A stretch of DNA of 64,000 bases from NCBI RefSeq assembly GCF_004210375.1, contig NC_134829.1, positions 28,536,034-28,600,033 on the forward strand, written 5' to 3'. The position numbers were made by a program, and so were the translations under genes. The notes under the pieces are model-generated. The model was not told where the DNA came from and ran no database searches. It saw only the letters and a list, made by a program, of their open reading frames with translations. Of the stretch, positions 37,545 through 47,081 are shown one piece after another (position 1 is the stretch's first letter; every line of letters starts with the position of its first letter). The DNA comes from Tachypleus tridentatus. Taxonomy: Eukaryota; Arthropoda; Merostomata; Xiphosura; Limulidae.

Positions 37545-37785
37545 CATTTTCTAACAAATCTCAAAGTGATAGTTCAGTAGAGTCAAATAGAGGGAGTCAC
37601 ATCCTTCAGGAGAATGTGTCACACCCTTATTGGTAAAGAGTTGTTGCATAATGATTTACATGTGAGACACATTTCAACCAGTTGATTGTAAGTTATGTGG
37701 GAGATCAAGGCTTATGGCATGCTGTAAATTTTTTCCATATACAGGGAAGCACTGAACAAGAATAGTTACTTATGTGAGTAGAGGT
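37545..37785 (-). repeat. DIRS right inverted terminal repeat
   Basis: Mirror of 33745-33985. It holds atgatttacatgtgagacac at about 37658 and ggcttatggcatgc at about 37709. Confidence 0.78.
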
Positions 37786-37929
37786 AAGTATACATTGAAA
37801 TTATTTTCAGTATAGAAAAATTATAATATTTGTATTTATTCATTTCCCATCAAGTGTATTAATATTAGAAATTTGTTTCAGTTTCATACTTATCTCAATT
37901 CTTTCATAAGGTACTTTTCTTCTTTTCAG

Positions 37930-40117
37930 AATTGGAATCTTCTTCTGAATATATAATCAGTGACAATGGAGTTATTGAAAATAATTTTTCTAATTTAGAT
38001 CATAATAGTAGATTCGAAAAAGAAAGACTTCATTCTAATGGAAGTAATCAGATTTCTTCCAAACATATTTCAGATCCAGGTGCAGATACAGTCAGCAAAG
38101 CATGTGATATGAATTCTGAGATTACCGTTACACACAGTACTCCAGCAGTCCCAAGTATCAATAATGGAAAAGAGTATAAAGTCTTGAGAAGTGGCAGACT
38201 TATTCACGGTGTGAACCAAAAACAAACATCTGACACAAAATGTTCCATCAGTGAACAAAAGACTAGCTCACTGAATGACAGTTCTCTGTTATTTGCCAAC
38301 TCAGTGCTGTCTGAAGATTGTAATACTAGAAGTAAGCATAAAAGAACTTTGAAAAATTATGAAAATGAACAAAATACCACAGAGAAATCTGTATTAGCAA
38401 GCAGATCACCTTCTAAAAGGAAAAGTGTTGATTCTGGTGGTTCAAGTGCACTGAAGAATAGAAAATACATAAGGAAAGAATCTAGTGTGACAAGTATTGT
38501 AAACATGGAGGGAAAAAGACGTTTTAACAATACTTTATTAAAAGACTGTGATAATGTGACTTGCAGTGCATCAACAGATGAACCTGATTCTATAATTCAT
38601 GATGATTTTGTTACTTTAGAAGACTTTGACAACAGAGTAGTCGGTGGTGTTGACAAGAATATGTCTGAAGAATTATACAGTAATTCTGGCTATGATTTAA
38701 TTAAAGAAAAATATACAGTTAGTGAAAGTAATTCTTACTGTGAGGAAACTAGAGTTGTGAATGCTGTGTTGCAAGGTTTACAGCCTTGTAAGTATATCCA
38801 ATCTAAAAGTAATACACAAGAAGAAGAAATGAATTGCTATCAGAAAACTACTTTGTTGTCCTCTGAGGAGTATGCCACCACTCCAGATTTAAATATTCTG
38901 GAAGTATCAGAAGGACCTTTTAGGTGTTCGTCCCAGATCCCGAGGTCTAATACAAAAGACCACCTAAAAAACAATGGACAAAAAACTGCTGCTTACAATA
39001 TGTTTTTCATCCTCAAGAATCTTTAGATGAACCTTTGATGATTTCACCAACTCCAGTAAAAGAAGATAGAAAAAATGATTCTAAAAATAATTTTAAAAGA
39101 TTCGAGTACAGTAGGTTGGAAGCACAGAAGGAAATTATCAGTGATAACTTCTGTCCTAAACAGGAAATGCAAATTAGCAGCTTTTGCACCCCACCTCATT
39201 GTCTAATTGATCTTACACATTCATCTTCATCAGACGAAAATGAATCTTATGTTTCAGAATCTAAAACGGCACTTTCACAGAATAAAATGAACACTGAGTC
39301 TTCATGTTATGCAGATAATAATGTTGAAAGCCAGGTTGACAGTTTGGTATTTGATGGGTTTGGCATGACCTACACGTTTAGAGATTCTCATCCAGATATT
39401 GTTGAGAAACCATCTAATAATTACAGTGACCACTTAAACCGGGTAACTCCTTTACCTTTTGATAAGGATACTTGTAAGAGAAATTTAAATTTCCAACCTA
39501 AAGGTTGTCATGATATTTCAGTTAAAGAAATGGAAAGTAAAAGGTTTGAATCTTGGTGTAATGTATGTGAGAGAAGTCTCATTTCATGTACGTGCTCTTT
39601 AATAAGAGCAAACTTAAACACTCTGACAGACTCTGAAATCTCTCCTATTCTTAGTAAATCAAAATCTAAACCAGGGTCATATTTCACACCAGATAAAGAA
39701 AAACCTAAATCAGGTCCTGATGTAGCAAAAATTGAAGGCACACATGAATCAGGACTCGATATAACAGCATATGAAAGAAAATATAAATCTAGACCTGATG
39801 TTATAGGAAATGAAGGAAAACATGAATTAGAAATTGATGTAGCAACAGTTGAAGGAAAACATGATGTAGGAGCAAACAAAGGAACAAGTTATTCTCTTCA
39901 AGCAGAGGGAGGTGAATTACTCAAATTTTCAGGTATTTTAACCTCTGCTGAAGTGATACTACCTAAAACAAATGCTGATTTGACTGGTCACCATAATAGG
40001 AGCTCATGTGCTTCTGTTTCCTCTACAGGATACGTATCTTTTGACTTTACAGACTCTCAGATTGAAAGGATGATGCATCTTCTTCTTAGAATGCTGGATA
40101 TTAAACAAGATACTTAG
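37930..40117 (+). CDS. ACD: ACD candidate exon 8: long C-terminal region, frameshifted
   Basis: About 728 codons after the acceptor cttcttttcag (ending 37929), to the TAG at 40115. The first frame (37932-39023) is Ser/Asn/Lys-rich with nuclear-localisation-like SPSKRK. It stops at 39024. The -1 frame is open from 38951 to the end and looks coding throughout, starting RPPKKQWTKNCCLQY. One -1 shift between 38951 and 39023 therefore joins them. Further on there is a Cys cluster (WCNVCERSLISCTC, about 39555-39597), six 13-residue repeats (39662-39895), and a final amphipathic segment FDFTDSQIERMMHLLLRMLD at 40039-40098. That segment sits where vertebrate TPP1 has its TIN2-binding helix (L-P-P-Q-L-M-A-W-A-L-H-F-L). 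Without the shift the helix is lost. Confidence 0.68.
39662..39895 (+). repeat. In-frame 39-bp tandem repeat inside ACD exon 8
   Basis: Six 13-codon units start at 39662, 39701, 39740, 39779, 39818 and 39857. They read K-S-K-P-G-S..., KPKSGPDVAKIEG, THESGLDITAYER, KYKSRPDVIGNEG, KHELEIDVATVEG and KHDVGANKG. Units two to five are clearest. Confidence 0.82.
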
Positions 40118-41572
40118 TTTGTTTGTTTTTCTTTTTATTTGTCAGTGTAAATACTTTATGAGAAGCCCATACTTACAGTGTACCAGTTTTAAATGCTTAA
40201 AACTCCTGCTACCTTACTTACATAGATATTCTTACATTTTGTTTTTCATATTGAGAACTATGAATGTAAAATAACTGTAAATATTTTTTTAAATATGAGA
40301 TCATTTTTAAATACAAATTTGTGAATATCTTAAAGTTGTATGTGTGTATCAAGCTGTCTATGTGGACATACCTTCTAATGTGGTAGAATTTTTTTTTATG
40401 TGATTGATCTGTACATCTACCATTGTATATTCAGTCACTGAGTGAACAGACAGTTTCAGTTTATCTAAATTAATAACATTTCTAGTTATGAGATAATGAG
40501 CACTGCCTATTGGTGAACATGTATAAATATTCAGTCAAAAGGGAATTGGTTTTAGTTTCAATTACCCACATTAGTAGTAGTACTTATAAGGAAATCAGTA
40601 TTGATGTACTGTGTTTTTATGGTGTGCTTTTATGTAGATGTGCATTCACTTAAACTATTGGCTTTAGTTTTACCCTTTGTAGTAGTAGCTAAATAGTAAG
40701 GTGATATGTACACTTTATCTGTATTGGTTTACAAATATTTGGATTTATTATGTGTTTGTAAATATGTGTATGTATGTATTGTCACTAAATGAATTGATGA
40801 TTTTGGTATTAGTTAACCAAACTAATAGTTTCTGCCATATAAAGATGATCAGTTCTATGAATGTATCTCTGTTTACTGGTATACATTTACAAATACACTC
40901 AGTTACAAAGTGAGGTATCTTGAATAACACGAGAAAGATAATTCCGACTGTCTCTTTTAGCATAACGGTATGTACACAACTCAAAATCACTAAAGTACAA
41001 AGCCAATGAATAAGATACAAGATTAACAAGTTAATACTAGAAGTAAATTATATAACTAGCTAATAGGGCATTTTCACAGTAATTGGAGCTTACTTAAGAG
41101 GAAAACTTGATAAAAGTGTTTTATTGGGAGTGGTAGTATTACTGTTTATACAGCAGAATTAAGTGCCTTCTACTTGTATCATCTTTGTATAATTGTTTAA
41201 TTCTCTGAATACAGGAAAGTAGATTTCAGTTTTGCTTTTATCCCTCAGTTGAAAGGAAATGAATGGATTGGAGAGAAAAAATATTTAAAATTTACATTAA
41301 ATATTTATTTTAACATATATTATGATAAGTAAATGAAAAATGGGAAATAAGCTCATTTGTACAGAAGTTAAATTTTTGCACAAAACAAAAGTACTGGTAT
41401 TTGTAAAATATTTTAACTAATTTACTATTCAATGTTTTATTTAGAAAATTTTGGTAAAACATTTAAATTTTATTATAATGTTTTTAAACAAATGTTTATA
41501 ATAATTGCATTTGTAGAATTGTAGGGGAAATGCAGATTAAAAATAGTGTTGTATACTTTGGTAAGATTGAAT

Positions 41573-41578
41573 AATAAA
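41573..41578 (+). terminator. Candidate polyadenylation signal for the ACD candidate
   Basis: An AATAAA with a T-rich stretch downstream, about 1.46 kb after the stop codon. No transcript evidence supports its use, and the 3' UTR length is unknown. Confidence 0.25.
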
Positions 41579-41783
41579 GATGTTTACAAAATTTGAGAAA
41601 TTTTTTCATAAATGTGCTCCATTTTCTGCACCCCAAATTTCATAATCTGAATAGATGTGTAACAAAAAAGGGGATAATTATTCTTATCTCAAGTTTTTTA
41701 AAGAGTTATGAAAACTGAATGTACCTAAGGTTAGGCTTAAACCATTTAAGGTGACATTGAATAAGATGTAAAGAAAATAATTT

Positions 41784-42056
41784 TGATAAAAGTGAATGTA
41801 GAGATGACTAATATCAACTCGTTAAAAATAATGCAAACAAGATAACAGAGATGGCATTTGTATCATCCATATATAATAACACAGGCAAGAGTTAACATAT
41901 AGCAATATATCTAACTATTTAATCACAATTGAGTTTATCTTAACTTTGACTGTTAACATTCTACTACACTATGTGTGTTTGCAAATGCCATCCATGCTAT
42001 TTTGTTTGCATAGTTTTTGAAGAGTTTAGATTAGCCATCCTTACTTTTACTTCCTT
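41784..42056. repeat. MITE of unknown superfamily, copy 2
   Basis: About 273 bp with inverted arms of roughly 55 bp (41784-41838 and 42000-42056). The left arm reads gtagagatgactaatatcaa. The right arm in reverse complement reads gtaaggatggctaatctaaa, and both continue with aatgcaaaca-type text. Same family as 6701-6956. Confidence 0.65.
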
Positions 42057-42059
42057 TGG

Positions 42060-43100
42060 TTATGCACTGTTACCTACCAGTAAATGATCCATCATAACAT
42101 CCTTTTGTGAAGCATGATGAACTTTGAAGATATTTTGTAGATCTTCCACTATATGTGTGTGTCAGCCTTAGAACCCAAGTTTTATCAAATCAAAAGCACA
42201 AAATTTGTTCAAGCTATTTCATAAATTTGACAAGCATGGATTGAGTTGGCTTACTGTGATTCAAGTTTTTTGACATTTTTCTCATGAAAAAAATTGTTTG
42301 AAAATTTGCAAATTATTGGCCTTTATGGGTTCATCAACTTCAAATCTTTCTTTGTCAAGTTGATAATAGTATCATCACATTAATTTTCATTGTATGGATG
42401 AAGTTGTTAGTCTGAATTACATTTGTATGTGGTTTCAGAGCTTTTGTTGTTCTGAATGCCTTGCTGTATTTTTTTTCATTTCAATTAGAAACATTGAAGA
42501 TTTTCTTTGACGTATCTTTTGGATGGACATAGTTTAAAAACTTATGAATATTTCTACTTTTGAAATGTTTTTATATATTCTTCAACCTCAAGTCTGTAGG
42601 GTAATATTGCACTGTCAAACCTACAAATATTTGTGTGTGTTTTCACATACTGTGTGATCACAGTGTACTTACTTATATCACATTTGAACCAGACACACAC
42701 ACCAAATGAGTGTTCTACAACTGAAACTCTTTCTAGTAAGGTAGTTTTTAACAACTCAAACTACTAACTTTCTCTTCTCACAAGCAGTGCCTGTCTCAGA
42801 TCTAATTTCAGGGTCATAAGATGGCCACTAGGAGAGTGGTAGTGTATTTTTCATGATATATAAATACTCACCTTGAATCTGACCTTGATATTTGTCATAT
42901 ACCAAATGAGTGCTGTACCAATTGAGATAATAAGGTGGTTCTTAGCTACATAAGGCAAAATATTTTTAATTGTTTTACTCCTTTAATTTTTGTAATTGAT
43001 GTAAAACTTCTGCATGTGAAATATTTTTTTGAATACATCAAGTTTTAAGGGTTGCACAGTGACTAAAGTTTTGATAAATATCATGATTTAGGATACTTTC
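42060..43100. other. Intergenic DNA, nothing recognised
   Basis: AT-rich. Two similar words (accaaatgagtgttctacaa at 42701 and accaaatgagtgctgtacca at 42901) suggest a short duplicated repeat of about 200 bp period. No gene. Confidence 0.4.
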
Positions 43101-43109
43101 ATAATAATA

Positions 43110-44290
43110 AACAGGAGAGCTTCCGGTGGCCTAAAAACACAAGCACTCGGGTCCCCTCCCTAAAAAGGGAGTATTAGCCACTCAGGCAGTATTATGGTGC
43201 CAGCCTCTCATTGTTGCCTAATAAGCATTGATTTCCTGGAATTGGGACACCTCCTTCAATCTTGTGTCATAACTTGAAGCAGATACTGGGTTTGCTGTTC
43301 ATCCCTTGTCAGGAGATGATTGTACTCTTCAATGAGAGCAACTCCATCCTATTCGTGATCATTTGTGACAGTGAAGCTGTTGAGAGCCTTCTTTTAATCT
43401 GCTCTAACTGGCCAAGTGTCTGGATCCTGGTTTAGGAAGTCAGTGTCCAGATGAAACATTTCAAAGAAGAATAGAGACCCACTAGTCACAAGATCAGATA
43501 CCTGAAGCTGCCAGTGTGACTGTCTGTCACTTAGGAGCATCTTCTCTTCCTTGTTGTCCATAAGTTTCTTTATAGAAGAGGGCACAGGTGGATCATAAAA
43601 AGGAAGGACCAACAGCTTCTCTGACAGGTACCAGAGGTGTGATGAGAACTTGTCTAGAACAGCTTTTGATACAGCATTGTTGACAGTGGCATAGGCATTG
43701 AGAGCATTCAGAAGATTTAGGTCATTGTTTGGTGCTGATGCAGACAGAGGAGCTTCAGTCCATGCCTTGAGGTAGATTTTAACTGGAAAGACACACATCT
43801 GCTGAATACCATTCTTTTCCCTGTCTGTCAGTTTAAACTGGTCATGAAAAAGCCAGATCTTGAGCAAGTATATTACCTTGGATATCCATCTAGTATAGTG
43901 CATGGAACCAGGTGCCATGAAGTGGATGCCCCGTGAGGAATGACTTCCATGAAGATCAATATGAGTTCTTTGAATTCCCAGTAGTCATCACAGAGGTCCT
44001 TTTGCTCTGTCAATGACTTTTCAGCCCAAGTCGCTAGCTCTGGGTCTTTGACGAGATCAGTTATTTCCTTGCCATCAGCTGCAGTTGCATGTGAATTTCT
44101 GTCAATAAACTCCTACTGATTTTGAAACTTCTTCAAAATCAAAACACCTGATTCTTTGGTAGTATTCATGAGTGTGGTAAGTAAAAGCTCTCTCAGCAAG
44201 AAGCTTTAAGATATGATGGCAGCATGCCAGATACAAAAGATCCTTCTGCAGTTTCTGTTCTATGAGAACACATGCATCTAAATATCACCC
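43110..44290 (-). pseudogene. Decayed element ORF, second uncharacterised repetitive family
   Basis: On the minus strand a 174-codon open frame (43918-43394) reads MHYTRWISKVIYLLKIWLFH, then DREKNGI, AWTEAPLSASAPNNDLNLL and SSHLWYLSEKLLVLPFYD. Upstream on that strand (to about 44270) frames with stops read LLYLACHHHI-like text, then SHATAADGKEITDLV and LCDDYWEFKELI. I recall this as another repeat-borne ORF family of cnidarians and arthropods without an assigned function. Intact members are much longer. Here the 5' part is broken, so it is a pseudogene. Confidence 0.7.
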
Positions 44291-45090
44291 AATATTAGCA
44301 ACTACATTAAGGTAAAGTGTTAACCTACTAATTTTTGCCAGTAAGTCACTTTTTAACAACTCAAATTACTACAGTGCTAAACATGTCACCTATGTTGCCC
44401 TTGCTTGCAGTGGTTGTGACTGTCACTGCATTTTGCATTGGGAAATTATGATTTCAAAGTGTGGTTAACATCCTATACTTTCCAAAATATATAATTTGGA
44501 ACTGAGGAAAAAAAAAAGAAAGACAATTGTTTGTTTAACAAAATTTTTACTTATTAATGACAGTGGTTTTGCCAGTAAAGGGATCATCAGATAATTTATT
44601 GCAATTTATTATTTGCTGTTTACTTAGTTTATTTGAAAATACAAGTAGAGATATAAAAATTATTTAATAGTTTATAGATTATTATAGTGTGTGGAATTTA
44701 ATGGTAAATGTAGAAGAAAACAAAGTTAAAAATTCAGATATAAATTTGCAAAACTATACATTAGATGTAAGATAGGAAAGCAATTTCTTGCTATAAACAT
44801 TTCACACTTGTGTTTCAAAAAAGTAGACTATACAGCTAAGGTGCTGCAAGTTAAGACAAAAGGAATGTTTTGGAATTAAAATAGAATTGCTGATCCAGAA
44901 ATATTTATAAAAGCTTTTGAAACATAAATTATGTTTGCATTGTCTATTACTAGTAGAGTTCTAGGGTTGACATCAAGCACATAGAAAAGGTCCATTAAAG
45001 TTTCTGTAGCTGTTATTTTATAACCACAGATTACCATTTGATATGGTACTGTTAAAGGTTAATTAGGTTGAAAGGCAATTATATAGATAA
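44291..45090. other. AT-rich intergenic DNA, nothing recognised
   Basis: No open frame or repeat that I can name. Confidence 0.45.
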
Positions 45091-45099
45091 TTCTTAACA

Positions 45100-45570
45100 A
45101 AATTGTAAAATATTAGCTTAGAAGTAAATAAAATATTTTGATGGTTGGTATCTCAGCAACTTTGTTTTCTTTATCCCTGCAACTTCCAAGCTCAATGAAA
45201 ACACCTCTTAGTTTGAACTAGTGGCTTTTGGTCTGGTTTCTTTAAATTATGAACTTCTTATCACATTTGCAATAGATGGACTTTTCCCTTTACTGTCAGT
45301 TCCCGACTTTTTATGTCTTAGCTCTTTGTAATTTCATCTGTTTGGGCTTTGAGACATATTCTCAGTATTTTGTTTCCTTGGCTTAATACCAGCTGCTGAT
45401 TCTCATAGTCTCAGAAGTGTGGCCAGGTTTCCCAAAGCCTTAACAGTTCCCTCTTTCTGGTATCTTCTGGGGAGATCTCTTATTCCCTACAAACATTTGG
45501 TTGTAGTCCCTAACAATATGTCCTTTATGAAGTTACACCTATTATTTTATGATTCTTTTCCTTCATACAC
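45100..45570 (+). other. GC-richer patch, possible retroelement remnant
   Basis: Compositionally unlike its neighbours. One frame near 45380-45450 reads LIPAADSHSLRSVARFPKAL, which faintly resembles the (S/P)H-x-L-R block of DIRS tyrosine recombinases. Stops surround it. Weak support. Confidence 0.25.
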
Positions 45571-46550
45571 TCTCTAAAAAAAGTCTAATTTATAATTCAG
45601 CTTACAAGAATAACCTGAGAAAGAAAAGTTGAAAATTATCTCACTAATAAATCCAAAGTCACATTCATACAGCCAACAACAAAATTATAATACAATAAGT
45701 AAAAGTAATTAACATTGATGTACAACTCTTCTGTTCAGAAAAACTTGAATTAATTCAGGTGGTAATACTGCAATATTTTAGAATAGTTCAATTCTATAAA
45801 TCAAACTAATTTCTTTATAAAAAAAACCCAGAAACTGCCAGATATTTCATCGTAAGTGGACAAAAATCACTATATAACTTAATAAAGACAAAATTGATGA
45901 GTCTATCACTATTCCACTTCCTAAGATTCAAAGTATTATTTCACTAATGCAAATAAAATCTAATTCACCATGTTTTTCTTTCAGTGTGAGTAGCATAATG
46001 TGTTCTAGTCATTCCCAGCTTTTTTCCAACTGAGGAGCAGATAGTTCCAATTCCAAAATTTCATGAACCACTTCAAACATAATTAACTTTTTGAAATGCT
46101 TTTATATTGTTACTGTAGTAACTAAATTTTAAAACATGAATTTTTACTAATGTTGCAGAAATTTTGCTGTGGCATGACAAATGGACGTCACTGATGTAGG
46201 CCATTCTAGCAACCTTTTATCTTTTACTTATTGAAAACTAAACGTTTAACAGTATTTGAGCTAGAACTGAATTACTTTCATCTGAACTCAATCTTCGGAC
46301 TTGAGCTTATATTCTATAGTTGTTCTGTCATAACAACTCGTGTACAGCCATACTATCCATCTTCTTATTGACAGATCTATATGTGGATTACTGAAGAATA
46401 TAGCCACTAATATAAATTATTACAGACATTGCAGTACTTCTTTTATATGTGGAGAGTCATACATTGGATTCTCTGAAAGCCGAACTTGTGTTAATGTCAT
46501 ATTTGGTGGATAAATAGCTTATTTTTGCTAATTTTTATAATATAATTGTA
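45571..46550. other. AT-rich intergenic DNA, nothing recognised
   Basis: No feature recognised. Confidence 0.45.
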
Positions 46551-46567
46551 TCAAGGTATCTATCACA

Positions 46568-46830
46568 TGGCCTAGCGCGTAAGGCGTGCGACTCGTAATC
46601 CGAGGGTCGCGGGTTCGCGCCCGCGTCGCGCTAAACATGCTCGCCCTCCCAGCCGTGGGGGTGTATAATGTGACGGTCAATCCCACTATTCGTTGGTAAA
46701 GAGTAGCCCAAGAGTTGGCGGTGGGTGGTGATGACTAGCTGCCTTCCCTCTAGTCTTACACCGCTAAATTAGGGACGGCTAGCACAGATAGCCCTCGAGT
46801 AGCTTTGTGCGAAATTTCCAAACAAACAAA
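46568..46830 (+). repeat. SINE-A dimer, unit 1
   Basis: Head ggcctagcgcgtaaggcgtg, B box gcgggttcgcgcccgcgtcg, full body and tail aaacaaacaaa. The 15-bp target duplication aaggtatctatcaca (46553-46567 and 47067-47081) encloses units 1 and 2 together. Confidence 0.95.
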
Positions 46831-47066
46831 CCGAGGGTCGCGGGTTCGCGCCCGAGTCGCGCTAAATATGCTCGCCCTCCCAGCCGTGGGGGTGTATAAT
46901 GTGACGGTCAATCCCACTATTCGTTGGTAAAAGAGTAGCCCAAGAGTTGGCGGTGGGTGGTGATGACTAGCTGCCTTCCCTCTAGTCTTACACTGCTAAA
47001 TTAGGGACGGCTAGCACAGATAGCCCTCGAGTAGCTTTGTGCGAAATTCCCAAACAAACAAACCAA
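46831..47066 (+). repeat. SINE-A dimer, unit 2 lacking the first part of the head
   Basis: Begins inside the tRNA-like head at ccgagggtcgcgggttcg directly after the tail of unit 1. Otherwise it is almost identical to unit 1 and ends in the shared target duplication. Confidence 0.95.
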
Positions 47067-47081
47067 AAGGTATCTATCACA

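Larger units (their letters stand above)
33745..37785 (+). mobile_element. DIRS-type retroelement, internally deleted, with inverted terminal repeats
   Basis: A retroelement of the tyrosine-recombinase (DIRS) class, degenerate. The ends are inverted repeats of about 240 bp: 33745-33985 and the reverse complement of 37545-37785 share gcatgccacaagtcttgag and ctcacatgtaaatcat-like text. Inside, a gag-like ORF lies at 34131-34505. Near 35160-35370 is the post-RT region with DLHWWL and then HLDVHTFVDTSLQGW, an RNase H entry strand. Near 35690-35990 is WSLDPLVLQWSCLHWGTPHL, then LTVDAFSQD, then LYVYPPF and NPCQVLLV, all typical DIRS RNase H / linker text. I find no reverse transcriptase palm motif and no recombinase. 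Stops and frame changes abound. It ends about 145 bases before ACD exon 8. Confidence 0.8.
16327..40117 (+). other. ACD: ACD (TPP1) gene candidate, eight coding exons
   Basis: Gene-level entry. TPP1 links POT1 to TIN2 in the telomere-protecting shelterin complex and, in vertebrates, recruits telomerase through its OB fold. Supported exons: 16327-16512, 19282-~19404, ~23036-23122, 24891-24976, 27454-27516, 28976-29035, 30639-30808 and 37930-40117. All have GT..AG borders and join in one phase, giving about 985 residues, roughly twice human TPP1 (458-544). Similarity I recall to the vertebrate protein: a W-I-R start of the OB fold, a QVD(R/K)F strand, a D..(V/L)QKK helix and a short C-terminal helix in the position of the TIN2-binding motif. 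The last exon needs one -1 frame change. The identification is from memory of the family, so treat it as probable, not proven. Confidence 0.66.

Noticed and set aside
38900-38960. Short intron in ACD exon 8 as an alternative to the frameshift.
   Set aside because: The available GT..AG pairs would leave an intron far below usual length or end before the in-frame stop at 38948-38950 of the -1 frame, so none restores the frame.
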